From Arcticibacter svalbardensis MN12-7 (GTDB lineage: Bacteria; Bacteroidota; Bacteroidia; Sphingobacteriales; Sphingobacteriaceae), in contig NZ_AQPN01000100.1 in assembly GCF_000403135.1 (NCBI RefSeq), forward strand, positions 1 through 64,000: DNA of 64,000 nt, read 5' to 3'. The notes beneath the pieces are model-generated. The model saw only the letters and a list, made by a program, of their open reading frames with translations. It was not told where the DNA came from and searched no databases. The stretch's first letter is position 1, and each line of letters starts with the position of its first letter. This document shows, in pieces, positions 16,172 through 25,841 of the stretch. The translations under genes were made by a program, and so were the position numbers.

Positions 16172-17738
16172 CTAAAGCTTCGCAGGAGACTTTTAGGGAT
16201 ATTTAAGGCATAAAAAAGCAGCAGTTTTTTTGAATAATACACTCAAAATGAGTATATTAAAGTCGCAAAACAAAACAAAAAAACATGCTGCAGTCCAAAG
16301 ATACCAATAGAATTTCTGAAATAAAAACGCAATTTGATTCTAAGGAAAATATCACATTGCGTTTTTTAAACTGGTTATCGTTCTTTGAATTTAAATCTGT
16401 ATATAAAACACTGAATCCGCTTAAGAAAAAAGGGTTTAAGGTTTCCGATTTACTCGGTATGCTTTTAGTTGTACCCTTTACCGGAAAAACGAATATGTAT
16501 TCTCTTTTACAAAGCAGCAGTGCACCTGGCATAGCCCGTAAGGACAGTTTTTACCGGATGAAAAAGATGCATGACATTAACTGGGAGAAGCTGCTGTTTG
16601 CATTCGCAGGACGATTTGTAAAAATCTGTTTAGCCAAAGGAACAGGTACTGCTCCAGGGCACCGGATGCTGATCATTGATGACAGCCTATTGCCTAAGTC
16701 GGGTACCATGATGGAAAATATCAGCCGTTTATGGGACCATGTATCCATGCGTTATGTGCTGGGATACCGGATGCTGGTACTGGGTTATTTTGACGGCAAA
16801 AGCTTTCTTCCTGTAAGTTTCTCGCTTCATCGGGAGAAGGGCAAAAGGGAGGCAAGTCCCTATGGATTGAAAAGAATGGAATACCAGGGCCAGTACCATA
16901 AAGAAAGAAATAGGGAGAGCCCTGCGGGCAAACGTACTGCAGAAATGGACAAGGACAAGATTACCACAGCTATCCGTATGATCAAACAGGCCTGCGGTAG
17001 CCTGCAAGTCGATTATCTGCTTATGGACAGCTGGTTTACCTGTGAGAAAATGCTGGCCTGCGCCCATTCAGTAAAGGTAAAGCTCATTGGAATGATGAAA
17101 ATGGGTAACGCCCGGTACCTCTTCAGAGGGAAAGAGTATACGGCCAAAGAATTGATTGTACTGTTAAAAAAAGAACAGAAAAGGTGCAGGAAGCTGGCCG
17201 CAATGTATATCGAAGTGCCTTTATTTTATAAGGGGTATCCGGTAAAACTGTTCTTTTCTAAGTTTGGAAGGAACGGTAACTGGCAGCTGCTTTTGTCTAC
17301 GGACCTGAACGCCGGCTATCTGAAAACAGTGGAACGTTATCAGGTTCGCTGGTCCATAGAAGTCTTCTTTAAAGAAAGTAAACAGTATCTGAAGATCGGT
17401 AAAAGCCAGGCTGCAGATATCGGTGCACAGTTCGCCGATATCACCATCAGTATGATCCAGTATATCCTGCTGACACTAAGAAAACGGTTCGGAGAATATG
17501 AAACCAAAGGTGCCGTATTCAGAGATGCAGAAGAGAAATTAAAAGACCTGACCCTGGATCAACGCTTATGGGGATTATTGTTAGAAATGGTCAAACTTAT
17601 TGTTGAAATATTAGGACTTCCATTAGATGATCTGGATCAGTTTATGACTAATTTAATTCAAGAAAATAAAGTTAAAAAACTCTTGAAACTTCATTTTTCA
17701 GTTTAAGATTAATCACAAATTCATGTGCGAAGCTTTAG
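16172..17738 (+). mobile_element. Complete IS4-family insertion sequence
   Basis: CTAAAGCTTCGCA at 16172-16184 is repeated inverted as TGCGAAGCTTTAG at 17726-17738, a perfect 13-bp terminal inverted repeat. TGAATAA flanks both sides directly (16165-16171 and 17739-17745), a 7-bp target duplication; alternatively the ends extend one base to a 14-bp repeat with a 5-bp duplication GAATA. One intact transposase gene fills the interior. The element is about 1.57 kb and appears intact and fairly recent. Confidence 0.9.
16285..17706 (+). CDS. IS4 family transposase
   Basis: A 473-residue DDE transposase. The first catalytic Asp lies in LIIDDSLLPKSG (about residue 132), the second in LLMDSWFTCEKM (about residue 247), and the Glu in YQVRWSIEVFFKESK, which is exactly the Y-2-R-3-E-6-K signature of the IS4 family (about residues 352-366). 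Length and the N-terminal FRMKK-type helical domain fit full-length enzymes. The gene is uninterrupted and sits between the inverted repeats, so it should be functional. It inserts beside the dead sigma-factor gene and upstream of the rimP promoter, about 90 bases away, without disturbing that promoter. Confidence 0.93.
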   Translation: MLQSKDTNRISEIKTQFDSKENITLRFLNWLSFFEFKSVYKTLNPLKKKGFKVSDLLGMLLVVPFTGKTNMYSLLQSSSAPGIARKDSFYRMKKMHDINWEKLLFAFAGRFVKICLAKGTGTAPGHRMLIIDDSLLPKSGTMMENISRLWDHVSMRYVLGYRMLVLGYFDGKSFLPVSFSLHREKGKREASPYGLKRMEYQGQYHKERNRESPAGKRTAEMDKDKITTAIRMIKQACGSLQVDYLLMDSWFTCEKMLACAHSVKVKLIGMMKMGNARYLFRGKEYTAKELIVLLKKEQKRCRKLAAMYIEVPLFYKGYPVKLFFSKFGRNGNWQLLLSTDLNAGYLKTVERYQVRWSIEVFFKESKQYLKIGKSQAADIGAQFADITISMIQYILLTLRKRFGEYETKGAVFRDAEEKLKDLTLDQRLWGLLLEMVKLIVEILGLPLDDLDQFMTNLIQENKVKKLLKLHFSV

Positions 17739-17829
17739 TGAATAATAATGGATCAATATTTTATTTCAGGAATTGAAAGTTTATTTTGTTATCAAACGCG
17801 CTACTAATTAAACAATTGCAAGATTCCCG

Positions 17830-17860
17830 TTTGGAAAAATCATTATTTTATCTATATTTG
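17830..17860 (+). promoter_or_regulatory. Bacteroidota-type promoter of rimP-nusA-infB
   Basis: TTTG at 17830-17833 and TATATTTG at 17853-17860 match the Bacteroidota -33/-7 consensus (TTG and TAnnTTTG) with 19 bases between TTG and TA. Transcription would begin around 17867, just at the hairpin that follows. Confidence 0.7.
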
Positions 17861-17869
17861 CATAAATCG

Positions 17870-17896
17870 AAAGAGGGGGCAGCATGTCCCCTCTTT
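17870..17896 (+). terminator. 5'-leader hairpin with T-tract before rimP (possible attenuator)
   Basis: AAAGAGGGG (17870-17878) pairs with CCCCTCTTT (17888-17896) around a 9-base loop, followed by a T-rich run (TCTTTTTT). It is shaped like an intrinsic terminator but lies between the promoter and the rimP start (17913), so it would occupy the very 5' end of the mRNA. It may act as an attenuator or mRNA-stabilising hairpin; alternatively it ends transcription coming from the IS side. Confidence 0.55.
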
Positions 17897-17912
17897 TCTT
17901 TTTTGCTAATTT

Positions 17913-18383
17913 ATGAATGTAGAGCAAAGGGTAAGACAACTTGTTGAAGAAAAAATAGCCGACCGCGAAGACCTCTTTATCGTTGATATAAAGATGCATT
18001 TAAATGGTACGCTGATGATTCTGATTGACAGTGATAATGGCATTGCAATTGAGGATTGTGCCATGGTAAGCCGTACAGTTGGTTTCTTTCTCGAAGAAGA
18101 AAATGTAATTGAGCAGGCGTATAATCTTGAAGTGTCATCACCGGGTATCGATTATCCCTTGGGTATGAAAAGGCAGTATGAAAAGAATATAGGACGTACT
18201 ATTTCGGTTCAGATGGTTGATGAGGTGAATAAGAAGAGAGAAGGAAAACTTCTTGACGTACAGGAAGAAGGTATTTTATTGGAAGAAAATATAAAGGAAA
18301 AGGGTAAAAAAGCAATCGTTCAGGAAAGCTTTATAGCCTTTGACCACATTACAGAAACAAAGGTTTTAATTTCATTTAAGTAG
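17913..18383 (+). CDS. rimP: Ribosome maturation factor RimP
   Basis: A 156-residue RimP, which binds the 30S subunit and helps its assembly. The N-terminal alpha/beta domain (VRQLVEEKIADREDLFIVDIKM) contains a segment IAIEDCAMVSRTVGFFLEE and the family hallmark LEVSSPGIDYPL at about residues 73-84. The C-terminal SH3-like beta barrel follows from about residue 90. Length is normal. It precedes nusA by 2 bases, the universal rimP-nusA-infB order, and the whole operon is driven from the promoter at 17830-17860. Confidence 0.97.
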   Translation: MNVEQRVRQLVEEKIADREDLFIVDIKMHLNGTLMILIDSDNGIAIEDCAMVSRTVGFFLEEENVIEQAYNLEVSSPGIDYPLGMKRQYEKNIGRTISVQMVDEVNKKREGKLLDVQEEGILLEENIKEKGKKAIVQESFIAFDHITETKVLISFK

Positions 18384-18385
18384 AA

Positions 18386-19621
18386 ATGAGCAATATTAAT
18401 TTAATTGATTCTTTTCAGGAATTTAAAGAATTTAAGAACATTGACCGTCCTACCGTCATCAGTGTATTGGAAGAAGTGTTCAGAAGTATGATCCGTAAAA
18501 AATACGGAACAGATGAAAACTGCGACGTGATTGTAAATCCAGACAATGGTGACCTGGAAATCTGGAGAACACGAACTGTAATGGAAGACGGTTTTTCTGA
18601 AGATGATGATTTGGAAATTGAATTGGCAGAAGTGCATAAGATCGATCCCGAATTGGAAGTGGGCGATGATTTTATCGAGCAGGTAACGTTGGAGACATTC
18701 GGACGTCGTGCTATCCTTGCCGCCAGACAAACATTGGTTTCTAAGGTTCTGGAACTGGAGAAAGATGAGATTTTCCGTAAATACAAGGATCGCGTAGGCG
18801 AGATTGTAACCGGTGAAGTTTACCAGGTTTGGAAAAAGGAAACCTTGGTGCTGGATGATGAAGGAAATGAATTACTTCTTCCTAAAACCGAACAAATCCC
18901 TGCAGATTACTACAAAAAAGGCGATACCGTTAGAGCGGTGATCTTGAAAGTGGATATGTTGAACACAAATCCAAAGATTATTATCTCTCGTACTGCACCT
19001 GAATTCCTTCAACGTTTATTCGAATTAGAAGTACCCGAAATATTTGATGGTCTGATTGTGATCAAAAAGATTGTTCGTGAACCAGGAGAGCGCGCTAAGG
19101 TAGCGGTAGAATCTTACGATGATCGTATCGATCCTGTAGGTGCCTGCGTAGGTATGAAAGGTTCCCGTATTCATGGTATCGTTAGAGAATTGAAAAATGA
19201 GAATATTGATGTGATTAACTTCACCCAAAATTCTTCGTTATATATACAACGTGCTTTAAGTCCGGCAAAAATTACAACAATCAAGCTGGATGATGTGGAT
19301 AAACGTGCCGCAGTGTATTTAAAGCCTGATCAAGTATCTTTAGCAATCGGTCGTGGTGGACATAATATTAAATTAGCCGGCAAGTTAACCGGTTATGAAA
19401 TTGATGTATACCGTGAGGCTGAAGTAGATGATGAGGATGTTGATCTGGAAGAATTCTCAGATGAAATTGATGGCTGGATTATTGATGAATTTAAACGTGT
19501 TGGTTTGGATACAGCTAAATCAGTATTAGAGCTAACTATTGATGAGTTAGTTAAGCGTACAGATTTGGAAGATGGTACAGTGAAAGAAGTGTTAAGTATA
19601 TTAAGAGCGGAATTTGAATAA
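18386..19621 (+). CDS. nusA: Transcription termination/antitermination factor NusA
   Basis: A 411-residue NusA, which binds RNA polymerase and modulates pausing, termination and antitermination. Domains in order: N-terminal polymerase-binding domain (about 1-125, with EEVFRSMIRKKYG), S1 domain (about 135-200, GEIVTGEVYQVWKKETLVL), KH1 (about 215-280, CVGMKGSRIHGIVREL) and KH2 (about 300-345, SLAIGRGGHNIKLAGKLTG). The C-terminus is a short acidic linker plus one helical module (EFKRVGLDTAKSVLEL); the duplicated acidic repeats of E. coli NusA are missing, as is usual in Bacteroidota. It starts 2 bases after rimP. Confidence 0.97.
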   Translation: MSNINLIDSFQEFKEFKNIDRPTVISVLEEVFRSMIRKKYGTDENCDVIVNPDNGDLEIWRTRTVMEDGFSEDDDLEIELAEVHKIDPELEVGDDFIEQVTLETFGRRAILAARQTLVSKVLELEKDEIFRKYKDRVGEIVTGEVYQVWKKETLVLDDEGNELLLPKTEQIPADYYKKGDTVRAVILKVDMLNTNPKIIISRTAPEFLQRLFELEVPEIFDGLIVIKKIVREPGERAKVAVESYDDRIDPVGACVGMKGSRIHGIVRELKNENIDVINFTQNSSLYIQRALSPAKITTIKLDDVDKRAAVYLKPDQVSLAIGRGGHNIKLAGKLTGYEIDVYREAEVDDEDVDLEEFSDEIDGWIIDEFKRVGLDTAKSVLELTIDELVKRTDLEDGTVKEVLSILRAEFE

Positions 19622-19667
19622 GTAATACTGTTTCGGTTTCCTTCTATTAAATATGGGATAAAAGTCC

Positions 19668-19675
19668 TATTTTTG
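19668..19675 (+). promoter_or_regulatory. Possible internal promoter before infB
   Basis: TATTTTTG matches the TAnnTTTG -7 element in the 83-base gap between nusA and infB. No good -33 TTG is seen at the right distance, so it would at most be a weak secondary start. Confidence 0.3.
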
Positions 19676-19704
19676 TTAAAATAATTTTGAGGTAATTTTT
19701 TTAA

Positions 19705-22700
19705 ATGTCAGAAGGTAAAAGTATAAATTTACTAAAAGCTGCAAAAGAGCTTAATATTGGGTTGTCAACAGCCGTGGAATCTTTGAGTAAAAAGGGATTT
19801 AAGGTTGATGCAAAGCCTAATACAAAGCTTTCAGAAGAAATGTATGGTGCTTTATTGCAGGAGTACCAAGGTGATAAAATTGTCCGTGAAGAAGCCAGAC
19901 AAATCGTTATAGGAAAAATACGTCGTGATGATGTACCAACTCCGGCTCCTGAAAGACATGAACCCCGCAGAGAAAAGGAATTCGAACAGGAAGAGATCCT
20001 GATTAAGAATACTGGTTCATTTGGACACAGTCCAGCTGCAGAAAAACCGAAAGTAGTAGTACCTGTGGTAGCTCCCGTTATCGCAGAAGAACCTGTAGCA
20101 GAACCTGCTAAGGGAGAAAATCATATTGCAGGTGTAAAAGTTGTTGGCAAAATTGATCTCGAATCATTTAACCGCAGACCCAAGCATGAGGTAAAGCCCC
20201 CCGTAGTAGCAGTGGTTAAGGAAAAGGAACCTGAAAAGGCAGTTGTAGCAGAACCTGTTGCATCTCAACCCGTCCCAGTTGTAGAAGTACCTGTTGCTCC
20301 CGTACCTGTTGTTGAAGCGAAAGTGGAAGCAACACCTCCGGTTGAAGTGAAGGAAACACCTAAACCTGTCCCGGTTGCTGAAATTCCAAAACCAGATGTA
20401 CCAGTTGAGGTAGAAGTTAAACCTACTGAACCCATAGCAGAAGTAAAAGCAGAGCCCGTTGTTGAAAAACAACCAGAGCCTGTTGTTGCACCTGTTCCAG
20501 CTGCTGCACCTGCCCCCCTTGCTATTGTTAAAGAAGAGAAGAAAGAAGTAGCCCCTCAGGCTGCTCCTGAAAATAAAATTATGGAAACTCCTGATGCCCC
20601 TGTCGTGGAGCAACCTGTAAAAGTAGAACAAGCGCCTGAAGATGACGTTATCCGTGCAAGAGCACAACGTCTGACCGGACCAAACGTAATTGGTAAAATT
20701 GATTTGTCTGCACAGCAGCCACAGCGTCGTAAAGATCAGCCTGTAGCTTCTTCCTCAGCAGCAAACAGTGATCATAACAAACGTAAGCGTAAACGTAAAG
20801 ATGCTCCCGGTTATCAGGGAGGACAAGGTCAGGGTGCTGGCCAGGCACAAGGAAGTACACCTGCAACGCAAGGTGGAGCTCCACGTCCAGCTGCACCGGT
20901 TCCGGCCCCTCATACTGGTCCAAGACCCGATTTTCGTGGCGGTGCCTTAAATCATGGTGGCGCAAGACCTGATTTTAGAGGTGGTACAAGGAACCATGGT
21001 GGTGCTTCAACTGGAGGAGGTCCTAAAGAGGAACCAACAGAAAAAGAAATACAGGATCAGATCAGAGCAACCCTTGCCCGCTTAAGTGGAGCAGGTAAAT
21101 CTGGAAAGTTCGCACAACGTGCTAAATTCCGTCGTCAGAAACGTGATGATGTTGCTCAGTCTGCTGAAGATGCTGCAATGGAAAAAGAACTTCAGTCTAA
21201 AGTACTGAAGGTTACAGAATTTGTTACAGCAAATGAACTGGCTAGCATGATGGATGTTCCGGTAACACAAATTATCTCTACGTGTATGAGTTTAGGGATG
21301 TTCGTGTCTATCAATCAACGTCTGGATGCCGAAACACTAAGTATTGTTGCTGATGAGTTTGGTTATAATTTAGAGTTCGTTAAACCGGATGATGAGGAAG
21401 CCAGTCTGGAGATTGAAGATGAACCGGATACATTAATTCCACGTGCTCCTATTGTTACTGTAATGGGTCACGTTGACCATGGTAAAACATCATTACTTGA
21501 CTTTGTTCGTAAAACGAATGTGTTAGGTGGAGAAGCCGGGGGAATTACCCAGCATATTGGAGCATACGCAGTTCAACTGGAAGATGGACGTAAAATTACA
21601 TTCCTGGATACACCGGGTCACGAAGCCTTTACGGCTATGCGTGCTCGTGGTGCGAAGGTTACCGATATCGCCATTATTGTAATTGCTGCGGATGATAGTG
21701 TGATGCCTCAAACACGTGAAGCAATCAATCACGCTCAAGCTGCAAATGTTCCTATTGTATTTGCCTTTAGTAAAGTAGATAAACCGGGAGCAAATACAGA
21801 CCGGATTCGTGAACAACTTTCGCAGATGAATATCCTGGTGGAAGACTGGGGAGGTAAATATCAGAGTCAGGAAATATCCGGTAAAACAGGTATGAACGTC
21901 GACTTGCTTTTAGAAAAGGTATTACTGGAAGCAGAATTATTGGAACTAAAAGCTAATCCAAATAAGAGAGCAACTGGTACCGTTATTGAAGCGGCATTAG
22001 ATAAAGGCCGTGGAATTGTTACCACTGTGTTAATATTAGCCGGTACATTAAGAGTGGGTGATCCTATTCTTGCGGGAAGTTATAGTGGTCGTGTCAAGGC
22101 ACTGACTAATGAACGCGGACAGAAAGTTGAGTTTGCAGGACCATCTACACCGGTACAGGTGTTAGGTATGTCTGGCGCACCAACTGCCGGTGATAAGTTC
22201 AACTCGATGGATAGTGAGGTTGAAGCCCGTGAAATTGCAAATAAACGTCTGCAGTTACAACGTGAGCAGGGACTTCGTACTCAGAAACATATCACGCTTG
22301 ATGAAATTGGTCGCCGTTTAGCTATCGGAAACTTCAGGGAACTTAACATCATTGTTAAGGGTGACGTGGATGGTTCAATTGAGGCGTTATCCGATTCCTT
22401 GTTGAAGATGTCTACAGAACAGATCCAGGTGAACATCATACACAAGTCAGTAGGTCAGATTTCCGAATCAGACGTATTATTGGCTTCTGCATCCGATGCA
22501 ATCATTATCGGTTTCCAGGTACGACCTTCCGCAAGTGCGCGTAAGCTAGCTGAACAGGAATCAATCGACATTCGTTTATATTCTATCATCTACGATGCGA
22601 TTAACGAAGTGAAGGCTGCGATGGAAGGTATGCTTGCTCCTGAATTCGAAGAGAAGATCATTGCTAACGTAGAAATACGTGAAACATTCAAGATCAGCAA

Positions 22701-22947
22701 GGTTGGTACTATCGCAGGTTGTATGGTACTCGACGGTAAGCTGAATCGTAACAGTAAGATCCGTATTATACGTGATGGTGTTGTGGTTTATACAGGCGAG
22801 CTGGCTTCATTGAAACGTTTCAAGGATGATGTGAAAGAGGTTACTAAGGGTTATGAATGTGGTTTAAATATTCAAAACTTTAATGACATTGAAGTAGGAG
22901 ACATTGTTGAAGGCTACGAAAGTGTTGAAGTGAAGAGAAAATTGTAA
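19705..22947 (+). CDS. infB: Translation initiation factor IF-2
   Basis: A 1080-residue IF-2, the GTPase that places initiator tRNA on the 30S subunit. The N-terminal IF2N module (about 1-50) is followed by a very long low-complexity linker (about 70-450) rich in Pro, Val, Glu and Lys, then Gly/Arg-rich with two copies of RPDFRGG...NHGGA. A second IF2N-like module (about 495-560) precedes the G domain: GHVDHGKTS (about 588-596), DTPGHEAF, and SKVD where most proteins have NKxD (G4). Domains II, III and IV follow to the end. The linker makes it longer than E. coli IF-2 (890), as is common in Bacteroidota. A strong terminator follows the stop. Confidence 0.97.
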   Translation: MSEGKSINLLKAAKELNIGLSTAVESLSKKGFKVDAKPNTKLSEEMYGALLQEYQGDKIVREEARQIVIGKIRRDDVPTPAPERHEPRREKEFEQEEILIKNTGSFGHSPAAEKPKVVVPVVAPVIAEEPVAEPAKGENHIAGVKVVGKIDLESFNRRPKHEVKPPVVAVVKEKEPEKAVVAEPVASQPVPVVEVPVAPVPVVEAKVEATPPVEVKETPKPVPVAEIPKPDVPVEVEVKPTEPIAEVKAEPVVEKQPEPVVAPVPAAAPAPLAIVKEEKKEVAPQAAPENKIMETPDAPVVEQPVKVEQAPEDDVIRARAQRLTGPNVIGKIDLSAQQPQRRKDQPVASSSAANSDHNKRKRKRKDAPGYQGGQGQGAGQAQGSTPATQGGAPRPAAPVPAPHTGPRPDFRGGALNHGGARPDFRGGTRNHGGASTGGGPKEEPTEKEIQDQIRATLARLSGAGKSGKFAQRAKFRRQKRDDVAQSAEDAAMEKELQSKVLKVTEFVTANELASMMDVPVTQIISTCMSLGMFVSINQRLDAETLSIVADEFGYNLEFVKPDDEEASLEIEDEPDTLIPRAPIVTVMGHVDHGKTSLLDFVRKTNVLGGEAGGITQHIGAYAVQLEDGRKITFLDTPGHEAFTAMRARGAKVTDIAIIVIAADDSVMPQTREAINHAQAANVPIVFAFSKVDKPGANTDRIREQLSQMNILVEDWGGKYQSQEISGKTGMNVDLLLEKVLLEAELLELKANPNKRATGTVIEAALDKGRGIVTTVLILAGTLRVGDPILAGSYSGRVKALTNERGQKVEFAGPSTPVQVLGMSGAPTAGDKFNSMDSEVEAREIANKRLQLQREQGLRTQKHITLDEIGRRLAIGNFRELNIIVKGDVDGSIEALSDSLLKMSTEQIQVNIIHKSVGQISESDVLLASASDAIIIGFQVRPSASARKLAEQESIDIRLYSIIYDAINEVKAAMEGMLAPEFEEKIIANVEIRETFKISKVGTIAGCMVLDGKLNRNSKIRIIRDGVVVYTGELASLKRFKDDVKEVTKGYECGLNIQNFNDIEVGDIVEGYESVEVKRKL

Positions 22948-22972
22948 GTCATATTCTTACAGCAGTATATAT

Positions 22973-23003
22973 AAGGCAACCTTTTTCCAGGTTGCCTTTT
23001 TTT
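22973..23003 (+). terminator. Intrinsic terminator of the rimP-nusA-infB operon
   Basis: AAGGCAACCT (22973-22982) pairs with AGGTTGCCTT (22989-22998) over a 6-base loop and is followed by a run of T. It lies 25 bases after the infB stop. Confidence 0.9.
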
Positions 23004-23020
23004 GATTATAAATTATAAAA

Positions 23021-23842
23021 ATGATTAGTATTATCACATGTGTTCATAATCAGTTAGGAATGAATAAGCTTTTTGTAGAGCTTTTGAGAAAAAACACAGA
23101 CGGAGAAATTGAATTGATTGTAATAGATAATAATTCAACAGATGGTTCAAGGGAATTCTTCAAAGAACATGCTGATAAGCTGATTTTGAATGATAAAAAC
23201 TATTCCTATTCTTACTGTCAGAATCAAGGTATTCAAGTAGCTAAATATGATTACCTCGCATTTTTTAATAATGACATGTTACTTTCTAAAAGTTGGGACG
23301 CACATTCACTGGAATTGATGAGGCAAAAGCCATTTGATATTATTTCATTTGCTAGTGATTTTTGGGAGCAAGACAAACTTAAGAAACAGAAACAACGACA
23401 GTGGAAGAGAATTAAATATCCTTTTATAGCTCTATTTGGAAGAGGGTATAATGCATTGAAAATCATGGCATTTCTTATGTATGGTGATTGGGATGACTTT
23501 TGTAAAAAACGCTTTGAAAAGTTTGGCTATACAACTATAGAGGGTTTTAGTGGTTCTTCCATTTTTATGCGACGCTCTGTTTTAGACAAAGTGGGTATTT
23601 GGGATAATAGGATTCATGATGCTGACTTTGATATTTATATGCGAGTGAAAGCGAGAAACTTGGAAGTTGGGGATATTGAGCCTCTTCAAATAGCAATCGG
23701 TATATTTTTTCACCATTATTCAAGGCTCACCTTAAGGTCCAAGCATGAGCCTTTTGCAGATGCAAGTAAACTGATTACCTTGAAAGAGAAATGGGGGCAA
23801 AGGGGAACTTTGTTATTGAAAGATATTGGTTATTCGCTATAA
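23021..23842 (+). CDS. Glycosyltransferase family 2
   Basis: A 273-residue GT-A fold glycosyltransferase. The first strand is ISIITCVHNQ (2-11); the UDP-binding VIDNNSTDGS is at 34-43; the acidic metal motif is FNNDM at about 82-86 (NND in place of DxD). A C-terminal GFSGSSIFMRRSVLDKVGIWD with DADFDIYMRVK is typical of GT2 enzymes that modify surface glycans. It is cytoplasmic, with no clear membrane helix. It begins directly after the infB terminator and is convergent with the GT90 gene, so it opens the glycan cluster. Sugar specificity cannot be read from sequence. Confidence 0.85.
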   Translation: MISIITCVHNQLGMNKLFVELLRKNTDGEIELIVIDNNSTDGSREFFKEHADKLILNDKNYSYSYCQNQGIQVAKYDYLAFFNNDMLLSKSWDAHSLELMRQKPFDIISFASDFWEQDKLKKQKQRQWKRIKYPFIALFGRGYNALKIMAFLMYGDWDDFCKKRFEKFGYTTIEGFSGSSIFMRRSVLDKVGIWDNRIHDADFDIYMRVKARNLEVGDIEPLQIAIGIFFHHYSRLTLRSKHEPFADASKLITLKEKWGQRGTLLLKDIGYSL

Positions 23843-23889
23843 TAACCTCTTCATGATGATTAGTAATACTATCATTCTTTATTAGCCAA

Positions 23890-24864
23890 TTAAAGAGAAA
23901 GCTCTTTTATTTGGGAAGTATAATAAAAGTATTTTTCCAATACAAGTAAAGAGATCAAATCTTCCTGTTTTGAATTTAGAAACTGCTTTATATATTGATG
24001 AGCATTGTTTACAATGATTTGAGCTTCTTCGGGATGGTTAATGTAAAAATTTAATCTTTCTTCAAGATCTGAATAGTCATCCTTTATTAAAATATAGTGA
24101 AAATCAGGTATAAGTCTCCCTTCCATAAACCAAGTTTCATAAACAGGTTTGCGCATTACAGCTATTGAATTGGATGACATAATCCATTTTAGATTTGTCG
24201 CTACATCATTACCTTCTAAACTGAGTATAAACTTGTAATTTAAATGAGCAATTATTGACATCTTTGGCTTAAGCCATTCAGGATTACCACCCTTTTTATT
24301 TACTTGTCCTATATCACACATCGGATGGTTAAAATACATTTTCATAAAGCTTATCCGGTGCGGTTGAGTAATAACTGCCCTACCAATGAGGGTGTTTGTT
24401 TTTTCTTCTAGCTTCTTATGGTCATGAATAAAAAAAAAATGCCTCTTTTTGTCTAAGTTCAACACAATTGCCTTGGCATTGTCGCCTGCAATAGGTCTGC
24501 TTTTTTGTATCGTTGGCACCTTTGGAATCGTAATGATATCACCGAAGAGAAAGTTTGCCAGGAAGCTTTTTTTAAAATAACGTGTGTACTCATAAGTATC
24601 AAAACGATATGCTTTAGGACTCTTAATTGCCAGTAATTGCTTTAGTGGCGTGGAATGAATTCCAAGCGGAGTAAAATCTTTGAGTTTATTATAATAGTTT
24701 ACCCGGTCAGTAAGATAGACAATATCAAATTTATGTATAGATGAAAGCTTTTCAGACAATGAGTTTTCATAAAATATAGTTGGAGTAACCTGTCTTAAGA
24801 AGTTTTTTGCATAATAAAGGAACTTATTTTTTCTAATTTTAAGATATACTTCTTGTAAAAACAT
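23890..24864 (-). CDS. Glycosyltransferase family 90 (CAP10/LpsA-like)
   Basis: A 324-residue protein resembling the CAP10/lipopolysaccharide-modifying GT90 family. Characteristic parts are RPIAGDNAKAIVLNLDKKRHFFFIHDH in the middle and the C-terminal LSLEGNDVATNLKWIMSSNSIAVM, where family members bind the nucleotide sugar, followed by YWEG-like helical repeats (DYSDLEERLNFYINHPEEA). Bacterial members add xylose, galactose or similar sugars to LPS. The start region is basic and hydrophobic (KFLYYAKNFLRQV), possibly membrane-associated. It is divergent from the next gene; a TAACTTTG element lies between them. Confidence 0.8.
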   Translation of the reverse strand: MFLQEVYLKIRKNKFLYYAKNFLRQVTPTIFYENSLSEKLSSIHKFDIVYLTDRVNYYNKLKDFTPLGIHSTPLKQLLAIKSPKAYRFDTYEYTRYFKKSFLANFLFGDIITIPKVPTIQKSRPIAGDNAKAIVLNLDKKRHFFFIHDHKKLEEKTNTLIGRAVITQPHRISFMKMYFNHPMCDIGQVNKKGGNPEWLKPKMSIIAHLNYKFILSLEGNDVATNLKWIMSSNSIAVMRKPVYETWFMEGRLIPDFHYILIKDDYSDLEERLNFYINHPEEAQIIVNNAHQYIKQFLNSKQEDLISLLVLEKYFYYTSQIKELSL

Positions 24865-24930
24865 ACTGCAAACTTAGGGTTAATACTACAAATATCCTCT
24901 CATTATAAGTGTTCAAGAGGGTTAATTCGT

Positions 24931-24938
24931 TAACTTTG
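24931..24938 (+). promoter_or_regulatory. Candidate promoter -7 element for the 24986 glycosyltransferase operon
   Basis: TAACTTTG matches TAnnTTTG and lies 48 bases before the ATG at 24986 in a divergent intergenic region, a normal distance. A good -33 TTG is not evident. Confidence 0.4.
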
Positions 24939-24985
24939 CCACTTTTAAACAGAGAAATGGTGTTATTAGCATAGTTCATCAATTT

Positions 24986-25837
24986 ATGAAAGATATTCCT
25001 TTAATTTTTGTTCATAAGGGTAATTCATCGTACCTGAAACCCGTATTAGCACATAATTACGCTTTTAATAAAGTCGCGGACATCTATCTTCTTGGGGATG
25101 AACAAAACGGCAAAATACCCTTTGTGAAACATGAAATGATGGAGCAGTATTCCGCTACAGCTGATAAATTTGCCAAGATTTATGAACACATGTCCAGTAA
25201 TCCCTATCAATTTGAGCTCGGATGCTTTCAACGCTGGTTTATTATCAATGAATTTGTTAAGCAGAAAGGAATAGAACATTTTTTATATTTAGATTCTGAT
25301 GTGATGCTATTCTGTAACGTGAAAGAAGTATTTAATCATTTTTTGCCATATGATTTTACCATAAGTCAGGCACATTCTCCACATATTACGCTCTTCAATA
25401 GCGCTTCATTAGATAGATTTTGCAATTACATTACCGAATTATATAGCAAACCTGAGTATATAGCAAGGTTCAAATTAAGTTATCAGGAATTTAAAGATGC
25501 TAACAGACTGGGAGGAATTTGTGATATGTTTGCTTTTTCTTTATACCAGCAAGATGTTTCGGATCATGTAAAGGAGATCTCAGAACCCTCAGGTGCGTAT
25601 TATTTTGATAGTAACATCAATGAAAGTGATGGCTTCGAGATGAAAGCAGGATTGAAAAAGGTGTATTGGAAAAACAATCTGCCTTATGCAAAAACTACTG
25701 GTGGAGAGTCTTATGTGCAATTATATGCGCTCCATTTTCAGGGTGCTGCAAAATCACAGGTTTCCAGATATGCACTAAATCAAAGATTGGAACGTCCCGG
25801 TATTATTTCTTTTATTAAACAAATCATTTTTCAATAA
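24986..25837 (+). CDS. GT-A type glycosyltransferase (nucleotide-diphospho-sugar transferase)
   Basis: A 283-residue protein with an N-terminal PLIFVHKGNSSYLKPVLA strand-helix unit and the metal-binding DSD at residues 103-105 in HFLYLDSDVMLF. The region GGICDMFAFSLYQQ near residues 172-185 and ALHFQGAAK near 250 look like acceptor-side loops of GT8/GT32-like enzymes. No membrane helix is visible. It is followed 4 bases later by another DxD transferase, so the two probably act on one glycan. I cannot assign a CAZy family or donor sugar with confidence. Confidence 0.7.
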   Translation: MKDIPLIFVHKGNSSYLKPVLAHNYAFNKVADIYLLGDEQNGKIPFVKHEMMEQYSATADKFAKIYEHMSSNPYQFELGCFQRWFIINEFVKQKGIEHFLYLDSDVMLFCNVKEVFNHFLPYDFTISQAHSPHITLFNSASLDRFCNYITELYSKPEYIARFKLSYQEFKDANRLGGICDMFAFSLYQQDVSDHVKEISEPSGAYYFDSNINESDGFEMKAGLKKVYWKNNLPYAKTTGGESYVQLYALHFQGAAKSQVSRYALNQRLERPGIISFIKQIIFQ

Positions 25838-25841
25838 GTTC

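Noticed and set aside
20164-20667. 167-residue minus-strand frame rich in Phe, Tyr, Asn and Arg
   Set aside because: It is the antisense of the Pro/Val/Glu-rich linker of infB; its composition is the direct complement of that repeat-like region and shows no fold.
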